Part shown: positions 21,869 through 29,501 of the stretch, piece by piece
How the letters are laid out: every line of letters begins with the position of its first letter
Position numbering within the stretch: the first letter of the stretch is position 1
DNA from: Methyloferula stellata AR4
GTDB lineage: Bacteria; Pseudomonadota; Alphaproteobacteria; Rhizobiales; Beijerinckiaceae
NCBI RefSeq assembly: GCF_000385335.1
Contig: NZ_ARWA01000001.1
Location: 124,001 to 188,000 of the forward strand
Direction: 5' to 3'
Length of the DNA stretch: 64,000 bases
Position numbers and translations under genes: made by a program
The notes under the pieces: model-generated
The model's input: only the letters and a program-made list of their open reading frames with translations
What the model was told of the DNA's origin: nothing
Databases searched by the model: none

Positions 21869-22088
21869 CGGAGCCTCGCTAATCGGCCCACATGTAAAAC
21901 TATTTTGGTAAAAATCGAGTGAAACCTGGCATCGACTGCGCTAACCATAATGGGTTGCAGGCAAAGCGGATCTTTGCTTCAGTCTTGGGCGCGCCCCAGA
22001 TGCTTGAGGCCGGCTGGCGTCTTTCCCCTCCGGTAAAACAAGCGGCGGCGAAACGCTGCGCCTCTGGCGCACCGGCGGAGACCAGATA

Positions 22089-23057
22089 ATGACCGAAGAG
22101 GAGCCTGGCAAAGCCGCGCACCCGACACCATCGCAAGAACCGCCTGCGCAAAGACCGCTGGAACCGGAACTCGATCCGCCCTTCGATGTGATAGAGCCTC
22201 CGGCCCTTCTTTGTCCGCTCGTGTTTTCGTCGCCGCATTCAGGCAGTCTTTATACCGAGCGCTTTCTGGCCAATGCGCGGCTCGATGCGAAAACCTTGCG
22301 GCGGTCCGAGGACGCTTTTGTCAACGGCCTGTTTGGCCGGGTCGTCGAACTCGGCGCGCCATTGCTCTCGGCCAAATTTCCGCGCGCCTATCTCGACGTC
22401 AACCGCGAGCCCTATGAGCTCGATCCGCGCATGTTCGAAGGGCGTCTGCCGGCCTTCGCCAATACGCGTTCGATCAGGGTCGCGGGGGGGCTGGGCACGA
22501 TTGCCCGCGTGGTCGGCGAGTCGCAGGAGATCTACGCCCGCAGGCTGCCGGTCGATGAAGCGATCCAGCGGATCGAGCAACTCTACAAGCCCTACCACCA
22601 GACGTTGCGCAGCCTCCTCGACCGCGCGCATCGGATCTTCGGCGTTGCCGTTCTGATCGATTGCCATTCCATGCCTTCTGTGTCCCTGCAAGGCGGCACG
22701 GCGGGCATCGTGACGGAAAAGGCGATAAAGGCCGATTTCATCGTCGGCGATCGCTACGGGACGAGCTGCGATGCCGGGCTGACCGACGCAATCGAATATG
22801 AATTGCGCCATTTAGGCTATGCGGTCAGGCGCAATAAGCCCTACGCGGGCGGCTTCATCACCGAACATTACGGCAATCCGGCCGGCCATTTCCATTCGAT
22901 CCAGATCGAGGTCAACCGGGCGCTTTACATGGATGAGAAGAATCTGAGCCCGCTGCCGCGCTTCGATCGCATCGCAGGCGATCTCATGAAAGTGGCGGCT
23001 TTCTTGATCAGCGCCGCGGGCAGCCTCGGCCACGAACGGCCCTTGGCGGCCGAATAG
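22089..23057 (+). CDS. N-formylglutamate amidohydrolase
   Basis: 322 residues. The core matches the N-formylglutamate amidohydrolase (HutG-like) family: FSSPHSGSLY near the start, RAYLDVNREPYELDP, LIDCHSMPS (likely zinc-binding His) and EHYGNPAGHFHSIQIEVNR near the end. The enzyme hydrolyses N-formyl-glutamate to glutamate and formate, the last step of one histidine-degradation route. No other hut gene is in the window, as is usual for this cpdR-linked copy, so its substrate here may differ. The first 50 residues (Pro/Glu-rich) precede the domain. Convergent with the candidate small RNA downstream. Confidence 0.9.
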   Translation: MTEEEPGKAAHPTPSQEPPAQRPLEPELDPPFDVIEPPALLCPLVFSSPHSGSLYTERFLANARLDAKTLRRSEDAFVNGLFGRVVELGAPLLSAKFPRAYLDVNREPYELDPRMFEGRLPAFANTRSIRVAGGLGTIARVVGESQEIYARRLPVDEAIQRIEQLYKPYHQTLRSLLDRAHRIFGVAVLIDCHSMPSVSLQGGTAGIVTEKAIKADFIVGDRYGTSCDAGLTDAIEYELRHLGYAVRRNKPYAGGFITEHYGNPAGHFHSIQIEVNRALYMDEKNLSPLPRFDRIAGDLMKVAAFLISAAGSLGHERPLAAE

Positions 23058-23137
23058 GCGACTTTAGATAGATAGCCATGCCTGCGAGCGTGCCTTATAA
23101 AGACGCGCCAGCGCCTCTGAGGCAAAACCCGCCCTTT

Positions 23138-23227
23138 AAAAATAAAGAGGCCGCCTGCGTTACCACAAGCGGCCCAAGTCTAGGGAGGAAACGCCCAAGG
23201 AGGGCATCGGCGACAACGATGTTGCCG
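23138..23227 (-). ncRNA. Candidate MmgR/alpha-r8-family small RNA
   Basis: On the minus strand this stretch reads GCCCTCCTTGGGC (a short hairpin with UCCUU in the loop), then a single-stranded UUUCCUCCCU (complement of 23182-23191). It ends with a GGCCGC/GCGGCC stem (23149-23174) and the T-rich run TCTTTATTTTT. The strictly kept UUUCCUCCCU followed by a terminator hairpin is the hallmark I recall for the rhizobial alpha-r8 family (MmgR, which limits polyhydroxybutyrate storage). A TATTAT box lies at 23240-23235. The 5' end is approximate. No coding frame fits. Confidence 0.6.
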
Positions 23228-23479
23228 CGCCGCAATAATATGCACGTGCGTCGCACACCTTGCAAGAGCCGGACCAAGGATGCGTCGGCCCGTCGCAGAA
23301 TTTCCCATAAGTCACTGAAAAAGCTGTACCTTCGTCCGTACTTTAGCGGCCCTTGAAAAGGGGTGCGACATTATTAACTTAAGCGCTGCTGCGCAGCAGC
23401 ATCGCTTTGATTCGGTGCTGGGATGCCTTCCGGAGTGGAGATCAAGGGTGCGAGCCCGGACGCCCGGATGGAGCCAAAA

Positions 23480-24034
23480 TCAGTCGGGTTTGGATGCCGC
23501 GCCTGGCTCCAGTGCGCAGGCATAGATCGCTTTGACGCGGGTCGTCACGCGCATGCTCGGATAGCCGTCGGCAATATATCTGATGAGAAATGTCCCGCTT
23601 TGGCCCGGTTCGACGGTCCCGCCGGCCGACATTGTAATGTCCTCCAAGGACAGGTTCTGGGTCGTGATCTCGACCTGCCGGATGATCTTGTCGGTCAGGA
23701 CATTATTGACGTCCCAGGTGAAGGCATTGGCAAAAGCGACGATCGAGGGGCTGGCGGACCGGACTTTCTTCATCTCCGCGTCGGGCAGCTTTTCCGGTAC
23801 GCACGCCGCGACCTTTTCTGCGATCCCATCCGACTCGAGTTGCGCCTTCTGCTCTTCGTCGCAGCGGGCTTTGCAGGCCTGCATGTCATCGCGGATCGTC
23901 TGGTCGTCGATATTGGGCGAAACCAGTTTCCCCTTCAGACACATATGAAAGCAGGTTTCGATCGCCCGCGCCGGCGCTATCCCGCCGGCGAAAGTGACGA
24001 GCGCACCCGCCAAAATCAGGCCCGATCTCGACAT
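23480..24034 (-). CDS. Exported protein with twin CX3C motif, function unknown
   Basis: 184 residues. A signal peptide is evident (hydrophobic 6-20, cleavage after ARA). The mature protein begins with CFHMC, then 21 residues, then CKARC: two CX3C motifs that would suit a disulfide-pinned helical hairpin. Two more cysteines follow (AACVPEK, YACALEP). The second half (about 100-175) looks like a beta-sandwich (VEITTQNLSLEDITMSAGG). I do not recognise a named family. It lies alone between the sRNA candidate and the hisN-like gene, divergent from the latter. Probably periplasmic and oxidised; no function assigned. Confidence 0.78.
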   Translation of the reverse strand: MSRSGLILAGALVTFAGGIAPARAIETCFHMCLKGKLVSPNIDDQTIRDDMQACKARCDEEQKAQLESDGIAEKVAACVPEKLPDAEMKKVRSASPSIVAFANAFTWDVNNVLTDKIIRQVEITTQNLSLEDITMSAGGTVEPGQSGTFLIRYIADGYPSMRVTTRVKAIYACALEPGAASKPD

Positions 24035-24214
24035 TTCGTCTCCTCCTGTGCCGAATTTTGCGGTTCCGGCATTCTATTTCAACTGGAGCGCCGGGGACGA
24101 CTGTCGAGCCGAACCCTGAAGAATCTCCCTCGGACGGGTTTGTTGCGCTTGCGGTGTGCTAGCGGGCATGGGACATGCTCTGGCACCGACCGCCCCGCCA
24201 ATAAAGGATCTCCT

Positions 24215-25012
24215 ATGACCGCCGTGGATTTCGCCGCTTTCGTCGAAAGATTAGCCGACGTCGCTGGTGAGACCATCCTGCCCTTCTTCCGGACGCAGAT
24301 CGGGGCCGAAGACAAAAGCCGGGGTGGCATATTCGATCCGGTGACCGAGGCCGACCGGGCCGCCGAATCGGCCATGCGGCGGCTCATCGGCGAATATTTT
24401 CCAGGCCACGGCATTATCGGCGAGGAATTCGGCGCGCATCAGGATCAGGCCGAATATGTCTGGGTGCTCGATCCGATCGACGGCACCAAAAGCTTCATCT
24501 CCGGCATGCCCATGTGGGGCACTTTGATCGGCCTCCTCCGCAATGGCGAGCCGACCTATGGCATGATGGTGCAGCCTTTCACCCAGGAACGCTTCGTCGG
24601 CGACTGCGAGGCGGCGCGCTGGCGGGGCCCCGGCCACGATCATGTACTCGGCGAGCGTAAGCTTCGCGTGCGTCCGTGCAGCGACCTCGGTCGCGCCACG
24701 CTCATGACGACCTCGCCGCTGCTCTATCCGCCGCCCAAGCTCGAAGCCTTCAGACGCCTCGAGCAAAAGGCGCGGCTCTCGCTCTATGGCTGCGATTGCT
24801 ATGCTTTCGCCATGCTCGCGGCGGGCAATGTCGATTGCGTCATTGAATGCGGCGTGCAGACTTACGATATCGCGCCCTTGATCCCCATCGTCCAAGGCGC
24901 CGGCGGAATGGTGACGTCTTGGGACGGCGGCAGCGCGGTCCGCGGCGGCGATGTGATCGCGTCGGGCGACGCGCGGGTCCATGAAGCGGCCTTGAAGCTT
25001 CTGAACGGATGA
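24215..25012 (+). CDS. hisN: Inositol-monophosphatase family, HisN-type histidinol-phosphatase
   Basis: 265 residues from the ATG at 24215 (AAAGGAT upstream); the open frame runs much further left but overlaps a convincing gene on the other strand. Metal and active-site motifs of the family are FDPVTEADRAAE, IGEEFG, WVLDPIDGTKSF and, near the end, CGVQTYDIAPLIPIVQGAGG. Alphaproteobacteria use this type to dephosphorylate histidinol phosphate in histidine synthesis; close relatives act on inositol phosphate or PAP. CDCYAFAMLAAG is typical of the HisN branch. Cytoplasmic, Mg2+-dependent. The yqeY-like gene follows after 110 bases containing a repeat. Confidence 0.85.
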   Translation: MTAVDFAAFVERLADVAGETILPFFRTQIGAEDKSRGGIFDPVTEADRAAESAMRRLIGEYFPGHGIIGEEFGAHQDQAEYVWVLDPIDGTKSFISGMPMWGTLIGLLRNGEPTYGMMVQPFTQERFVGDCEAARWRGPGHDHVLGERKLRVRPCSDLGRATLMTTSPLLYPPPKLEAFRRLEQKARLSLYGCDCYAFAMLAAGNVDCVIECGVQTYDIAPLIPIVQGAGGMVTSWDGGSAVRGGDVIASGDARVHEAALKLLNG

Positions 25013-25055
25013 TCCCGAAAAGTTGCGGACTTTTCGGATAAGATTATCCGTCAAA
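25009..25055. repeat. Short palindrome, GATCCCGAAAAGTTG family
   Basis: GATCCCGAAAAGTTGCGGAC and CTTTTCGGATAAGATTAT form a hairpin (CCGAAAAGT/ACTTTTCGG). The repeat begins inside the last codon of the hisN-like gene and supplies its TGA stop. Other copies lie at 25588, 53957 and 63705. Confidence 0.7.
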
Positions 25056-25122
25056 AAGAATTCGCCGCTGTGGTGAAGCGGCGGCTAGTTTTCAGCGCGA
25101 CGAAAACTCTTTGGAGGCGCAG

Positions 25123-25572
25123 ATGCGCGAACGTTTTACGGAAGAACTCAAGACGGCCATGAAGGCCGGCGAGAAGCGGCGGGTCGAGACGATCCGCATG
25201 ATCACTGCCGGGCTGAAGGATCGCGACATCGAGGCGCGCGGCCAAGGCAAGACGGTCAGCGACGAGGATATTTTGGGACTTCTCCAGAAAATGGTGAAGA
25301 GCCGCCAGGAATCCGTCGAGATCTACGACAAGGCAGGGCGCACCGATCTTGCGACGCAGGAGCGCGAGGAAATCGCGATCATCCAGAGCTTCCTGCCGCA
25401 GCAGATGAGCGAGGCGGATGTCGAGGCTGCGATCGCAGAAGCGATCAAAGAATCCGGCGCGACATCGATCAAGGACATGGGCAAAGTCGTCGGCCTGCTC
25501 AAAGGCAAATACGCCGGGCGCATGGATTTCGGCAAGGCGAGCGCCGTGGTGAAAGCCAAACTCGGCGCCTGA
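25123..25572 (+). CDS. GatB/YqeY domain protein
   Basis: 149 residues from the ATG at 25123; TTGGAGG lies just upstream, which makes the TTG at 25111 unlikely as start. The whole length is a YqeY helical domain like the tail of GatB (MRERFTEELKTAMKAGEKRR at the start, AIIQSFLPQQMSE in the middle, and VVGLLKGKYAGRMDFG near the end). The family is thought to bind tRNA or act in amidotransferase-related quality control; no activity is proven. In many bacteria it lies next to dnaG-rpoD. Here it is 8.5 kb away, with the oxalate genes between. Cytoplasmic. Confidence 0.9.
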   Translation: MRERFTEELKTAMKAGEKRRVETIRMITAGLKDRDIEARGQGKTVSDEDILGLLQKMVKSRQESVEIYDKAGRTDLATQEREEIAIIQSFLPQQMSEADVEAAIAEAIKESGATSIKDMGKVVGLLKGKYAGRMDFGKASAVVKAKLGA

Positions 25573-25587
25573 CGCATGACATGAGAT

Positions 25588-25632
25588 CGCTGATCCCGAA
25601 AAGTTGCTTCGACTTTTCAAACAGGGTCAGGC
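25588..25632. repeat. Degenerate GATCCCGAAAAGTTG repeat
   Basis: GATCCCGAAAAGTTGCTTCG followed by ACTTTTCAAACAGGGTCAG is a shortened, decayed copy of the repeat at 25009. It lies directly after the yqeY-like gene. Confidence 0.6.
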
Positions 25633-25680
25633 ACGCCCATCCAAGCTCGAAGCGCGTGACCCTGAAAGCGATTGACCTTG

Positions 25681-26385
25681 ATGAGCCCCATGATATTCGG
25701 CCGAAGGCAGATTCTTGCCGGTGCGCTCGCTGGCGCAGCAGGTGTGGCGATCCGCGCGCAAACGGCGCTAGCACAAACCAGCAATCTTTTCGATCTCATC
25801 GGCGACGACGGCAAACCCATCGTCAATTATCGCCTGCCGGCCGAATTATCGGTGACCGATCTGCCGGGCGTCGTCTGGGTGGGTTCTTCCAGCCCCGATG
25901 TGATCCTCGTCGAATTTTTCGATTATAATTGCCCCTATTGCCGCAAGGCGACCGGCGATCTCGATACCCTGGTCGCCAAGGACAAGAATTTTCGCTTAGG
26001 GCTCGTGAACAATGCCGTTGTCGGCGGCGTCGGCTCGGTGCAGGCCGCGAAAGTGCAGCAGGCCGTGCTGAAACTCTATGGACCCGCGCGCGCCTATGAA
26101 TTTCATAAGGCTCTATTTGCCCATCATGGGCAAAACGACGGGCTGAGTTCCCTGGATATTGCCAAGAAAATGAAGCTCGATGCCGCCGCCATCGAGACCA
26201 ACGCCGATGCGGACGATGTCGGTTCGGTCCTGATCAAGCAAGCCAAACTTGCTCAGAGCCTCGGCTTCGACGCGACCCCGTCCTTCATGCTGAAAGGCGT
26301 GGGTCTCCTCGGCTATCCCGGCGCAAAAAGCCTGCATGCGATGATCGCGGCGGTGCGCTCATGCGACAAGCTGAAGTGCGGGTAG
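25681..26385 (+). CDS. DsbA-family thioredoxin-fold protein, Tat-exported
   Basis: 234 residues from the ATG at 25681; a TTG three codons earlier and an ATG three codons later are alternatives. The N-terminus FGRRQILAGALAGAAG has a twin-arginine motif with a hydrophobic stretch, ending ALA. The thioredoxin domain starts near 70 (VILVEFFDYNCPYCRKATG) with active-site CPYC, and the cis-Pro region is DATPSFML. The two extra C-terminal cysteines (RSCDKLKCG) are unusual and may form a regulatory disulfide. It is expected to oxidise or isomerise disulfides in the periplasm, or to reduce specific partners. A Tat signal on a DsbA-like protein is seen in other alphaproteobacteria. Confidence 0.87.
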   Translation: MSPMIFGRRQILAGALAGAAGVAIRAQTALAQTSNLFDLIGDDGKPIVNYRLPAELSVTDLPGVVWVGSSSPDVILVEFFDYNCPYCRKATGDLDTLVAKDKNFRLGLVNNAVVGGVGSVQAAKVQQAVLKLYGPARAYEFHKALFAHHGQNDGLSSLDIAKKMKLDAAAIETNADADDVGSVLIKQAKLAQSLGFDATPSFMLKGVGLLGYPGAKSLHAMIAAVRSCDKLKCG

Positions 26386-26557
26386 CGTCATGCGCGGGCT
26401 TGACCCGCGCATCCAGGCACAAATGATAATAATAGTGCCTTCCCTCCGCGTCATGGCCGTGCTTGTCACGGCCATCCACGCCGAGACATTGCTTCAATGA
26501 TCGGGGTGCTGGAGCGACGTCCAAACGTGGATGGCCGGGTCAAGCCCGGCCATGACG
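26385..26557. repeat. Repeat cluster, GTCATGGCCGGGCTTGA family
   Basis: Three arms are visible: CGTCATGCGCGGGCTTGACC with its mate CCGCGCATCCAG; CGTCATGGCCGTGCTTGTCACGG; and GGATGGCCGGGTCAAGCCCG ending CCATGACGG. They fill the spacer between the convergent dsbA-like and panB genes and start within the stop codon of the former. Confidence 0.65.
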
Positions 26558-26577
26558 GTTGAAAAAAAGTCAGGCCC

Positions 26578-27399
26578 TCACGTCGCTTCCGACATGAAGA
26601 TCGCCAATTCCTCTTCGCTCATGTGAAAGAGATTGGCCTCAGCCGGAAAGGCACCGCGGCGCACATCCTCGACATAGGTGCGATAGGCGTTGTCTTGCAG
26701 GATGCCCGCTTCGGCATAGCGCTTATTGTGGCGGAAATTATTGCCTGTCGTGCCCAAGAGGTCGGTGACAACCAGAACCTGCCCGTCGGTCTTGCGTCCG
26801 GCGCCGATGCCGATGCTGGGCGCTGTGACGCGGCTTGTGATCTTGCCCGCCACTTCTTCCGGCACGAGTTCCAAAATCAGCATCGACATACCGGCTTTGT
26901 CGAGCGCAAGCGCCGCATCGATCAGGGCGGCGGCATCGGCCGCCGAGCGGCCCTTGACGCGTTTATCCTCGTGATGCTGCGGCTCGAGACCGATGTGGCA
27001 GCAGACGTCGATCTTCGCCGCCACAAGCGCCTCGACGATTGCCGGCCGCGCGCCTTCGAATTTGACCATGTCGGCGCCGGCCTCGACGAGAGACCGCGCA
27101 TGAGTGAGTGCGGCCTCTGGCGTCTCATAGGTCTTGTAGGGAAGATCGGAGAGGATGAAGGCCTCAGGCGCGCCGCGCCGGACGGCACGCGTATGGTGGC
27201 AAATGTCATTGAGCGTCACCTCGCGCTCGCTGGCATAGCCGAGAATATTGGTGCCGACGCTGTCGCCGACGAGCAGAATATCGACGCCGGCCTGCCATTC
27301 GGCCGCGGCCGTCGGCGCATCATAGGCCGTCAGCATGACGATGGGCTTACCCTGACGTTTCATCTCGAAAAAACGCTGCGCGCGGGTCGTCTCTGCCAA
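26578..27399 (-). CDS. panB: 3-methyl-2-oxobutanoate hydroxymethyltransferase (ketopantoate synthesis)
   Basis: 273 residues. The start is TTG at 27399, supported by GGAAGGGAG upstream; the next ATG is twelve codons in, past the first helix. Family markers are MLTAYDAPTAA, LVGDSVGTNILGY (Mg2+-binding Asp), VKFEGA, CCHIGLEPQ and PSIGIGAGRKTDGQVLV. The enzyme adds a hydroxymethyl group from methylene-tetrahydrofolate to 2-oxoisovalerate, the first committed step of pantothenate and CoA synthesis. panC is not adjacent. It lies directly downstream of the oxalate operon on the same strand, but two hairpins between suggest separate transcription. Confidence 0.96.
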   Translation of the reverse strand: MAETTRAQRFFEMKRQGKPIVMLTAYDAPTAAAEWQAGVDILLVGDSVGTNILGYASEREVTLNDICHHTRAVRRGAPEAFILSDLPYKTYETPEAALTHARSLVEAGADMVKFEGARPAIVEALVAAKIDVCCHIGLEPQHHEDKRVKGRSAADAAALIDAALALDKAGMSMLILELVPEEVAGKITSRVTAPSIGIGAGRKTDGQVLVVTDLLGTTGNNFRHNKRYAEAGILQDNAYRTYVEDVRRGAFPAEANLFHMSEEELAIFMSEAT

Positions 27400-27527
27400 G
27401 ACCGGCTCCCTTCCATCCGCTCTGAACGCGTATCGGCGGAAAAAGCCGACAAAAACACATGTAATAGCTTGGAGCGGAAAATGCCTGGGGTCTTGGTGTA
27501 ATAAGGCAGGGCTTTTTAAACGGCAAC

Positions 27528-27590
27528 GGGCGGCCCGACATCAGCCGGACCGCCCGCAATTTGTATCATGCGCTGGCCTTATACCAGCGC
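27528..27590 (-). terminator. Tandem hairpins after frc
   Basis: Two stems lie just after the frc stop. GCGCTGG and CCAGCGC (27570-27590) pair perfectly over 7 bases. GGGCGGCCCGAC and GCCGGACCGCCC (27528-27555) pair over 12 positions with two G-U pairs. A short T-rich stretch follows on the minus strand. They probably end the oxalate operon before panB. Confidence 0.65.
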
Positions 27591-27599
27591 GGCATGGGT

Positions 27600-28853
27600 T
27601 CACACCGCCCGCGCGGCGTGCATCTCCTTGATCTGCTCGGCATTATAGCCGAGCTGGGCCAAAACCTCGTCCGTGTGCTCGCCCAGCAGCGGCGAGCCGG
27701 TGATCTCGACCTTCAAGTCGGAGAATTTGATCGGGCTGCCGACGGTCAGATATTTGCCACGCTGCTTGTGATCGACCTCGACGATCGTGCCGCTGGCGCG
27801 CAGCGACGGATCGGCCGCGATTTCCTTCATCGACAGCACCGGCGAGCACGGGATGTCGAACTTGCGCAGAATATCGACGGCTTCGAACTTCGTCTTGTCG
27901 GAGAGCCACTCCTCGATGAAGGCGAAGATGTCGAAGATCTTGTCCTGGCGCGCTTCGGCCGTCTTATAGGCCGGATCTTCGATCCATTCGGGCTTGCCAA
28001 GCGCCTTGCAGATCGGCGCCCAGGCATGACCCTGGATGGTGAAATAGATATAGGCGTTGGGATCGGTCTCCCAGCCCTTGCACTTCAAGACCCAGCCAGG
28101 CTGTCCGCCGCCGCCGGCATTGCCGCCACGCGGCACGACGTCGGTGAATTTGCCGTGCGGATATTGCGGATATTCTTCGAGATATCCAACCTTGTCCAAA
28201 CGCTGCTGGTCGCGCAGTTTGACGCGGCAGAGGTTCAAGACGCTGTCTTGCATCGAGACGGCGACCTTCTGGCCCTTGCCGGTCTTGTTGCGCTGATGCA
28301 GCGCCGTGAGAATGCCGATGGCAAGGTGCATGCCCGTGTTCGAGTCGCCGAGCGCGGCGCCCGAGACTGTGGGCGGGCCGTCCCAGAAGCCCGAGGTCGA
28401 GGCAGCGCCGCCAGCGCATTGCGCGACATTCTCATAGACCTTCAGATCTTCGTAATGATGGCCGTCGCTGAAGCCCTTGACCGAGGCGACGATCATGCCG
28501 GGGTTCAGCTCTTTGATGTGCTCCCAGGTGAAGCCCATGCGGTCGAGCGCGCCCGGGCCGAAATTCTCGACGAGAATGTCGGATTCCTTGATGAGCTTCG
28601 TCAGCACCTCTTTGCCAGCCGGCGTCTTGGTGTCGAGCGTCAGCGAGCGCTTGTTCGAATTCAGCATGGTGAAGTAAAGCGCGTCGGCGCCGGGTACGTC
28701 GCGTAATTGCGAGCGCGTCACATCGCCGGAGCCGGGCCGCTCGACCTTGATGACGTCGGCGCCGAACCAGGCCAGAAGCTGAGTGCAGGCGGGCCCTGCC
28801 TGCACATGGGTGAAGTCGATAATTTTAATGCCCTCGAGTGGCTTGTCGCTCAT
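27600..28853 (-). CDS. frc: Formyl-CoA:oxalate CoA-transferase
   Basis: 417 residues, start ATG with AGGAAATGG upstream. The protein matches class-III CoA-transferase FRC closely. It begins [20 protein letters not shown]. The catalytic Asp170 (ALGDSNTGM) is the residue that forms the aspartyl-CoA anhydride, and a glycine loop [12 protein letters not shown] gates the site as in Oxalobacter FRC. It moves CoA from formyl-CoA to oxalate, making oxalyl-CoA for the decarboxylase, and forms an interlocked dimer in the cytoplasm. It is last in the gntR-oxc-PAS-frc operon, 97 bases after the PAS gene. Confidence 0.96.
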   Translation of the reverse strand: MSDKPLEGIKIIDFTHVQAGPACTQLLAWFGADVIKVERPGSGDVTRSQLRDVPGADALYFTMLNSNKRSLTLDTKTPAGKEVLTKLIKESDILVENFGPGALDRMGFTWEHIKELNPGMIVASVKGFSDGHHYEDLKVYENVAQCAGGAASTSGFWDGPPTVSGAALGDSNTGMHLAIGILTALHQRNKTGKGQKVAVSMQDSVLNLCRVKLRDQQRLDKVGYLEEYPQYPHGKFTDVVPRGGNAGGGGQPGWVLKCKGWETDPNAYIYFTIQGHAWAPICKALGKPEWIEDPAYKTAEARQDKIFDIFAFIEEWLSDKTKFEAVDILRKFDIPCSPVLSMKEIAADPSLRASGTIVEVDHKQRGKYLTVGSPIKFSDLKVEITGSPLLGEHTDEVLAQLGYNAEQIKEMHAARAV

Positions 28854-28950
28854 TGGTCCATTTCCTTTCCAACTTTTTGCTTTGTACCGAAACGGGAAAC
28901 CTTGCGGCCCGCTCCGGTCGTGAATGATCCACCCTTCCCGGTGGAAACCC

Positions 28951-29406
28951 TCATGGCCGAAGGCCTTTACCTTCCATCTCGCTTAGCTTGGCTTCGAGTT
29001 CCGCGACCCGCTTGCGCAGATCGCGCTCCTCGGCCCATCGCTTGGTCTCGTCACGAATGACGGCGACAATGGCTGTCAGCGCACCTTGCGGCGAATGCAG
29101 AAGCGCAACCGTGAAGGCGATCGACAAAGCGCTGCCATCCTTGTGCACTGCGGGCACCCGCAGGACATCGAAGGCGTAACGGGTCTCACCCGTTTTCATC
29201 GTCTGATGATAGCCGTCCCAATGCCGCTGGCGCAGGCGCTCGGGGATGATCAGATCGAGGGAATGGCCCAGCGCTTCGTTCTCGCTGAAGCCGAAGATGC
29301 GCTCCGCCGCTGGGTTCCACAACGTGATGGCACCATTAGCATCGGATACGATGATCGCATCGCCGATCGCCGCAACCAGTTCGTTCAAGTTCACTGCCGA
29401 GTGCAT
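28951..29406 (-). CDS. Single PAS-domain protein inside the oxalate operon
   Basis: 151 residues from the ATG at 29406; a GTG two codons earlier is an alternative. Residues about 5-125 form one PAS domain ([40 protein letters not shown] and [16 protein letters not shown]). A C-terminal coiled coil ([19 protein letters not shown]) follows. No kinase, GGDEF or DNA-binding output is present. Such PAS-plus-coiled-coil proteins sense a ligand, redox state or heme and dimerise with a partner. It lies between oxc and frc with gaps of 95 and 97 bases, so it is probably co-expressed with oxalate breakdown. Ligand and partner are unknown. Confidence 0.85.
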   Translation of the reverse strand: MHSAVNLNELVAAIGDAIIVSDANGAITLWNPAAERIFGFSENEALGHSLDLIIPERLRQRHWDGYHQTMKTGETRYAFDVLRVPAVHKDGSALSIAFTVALLHSPQGALTAIVAVIRDETKRWAEERDLRKRVAELEAKLSEMEGKGLRP

Positions 29407-29501
29407 TGACACCTACTCTCGACTTCAAAACTGGAGGTGGGCAGCGCGTTACGCCGCCCGCCCGGATTGTCCCGCATCTCCGCCGCCGGCGGGACAGGGC
29501 T

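Noticed and set aside
23078-23356. 92-codon frame rich in Arg and Pro after the N-formylglutamate amidohydrolase gene
   Set aside because: No ribosome site, coding-unlike composition, and it overlaps the structured sRNA candidate on the other strand.
23423-24214. Upstream extension of the hisN-like frame by 264 codons
   Set aside because: It would overlap a convincing exported-protein gene on the minus strand, and the AAAGGAT site fits the ATG at 24215.
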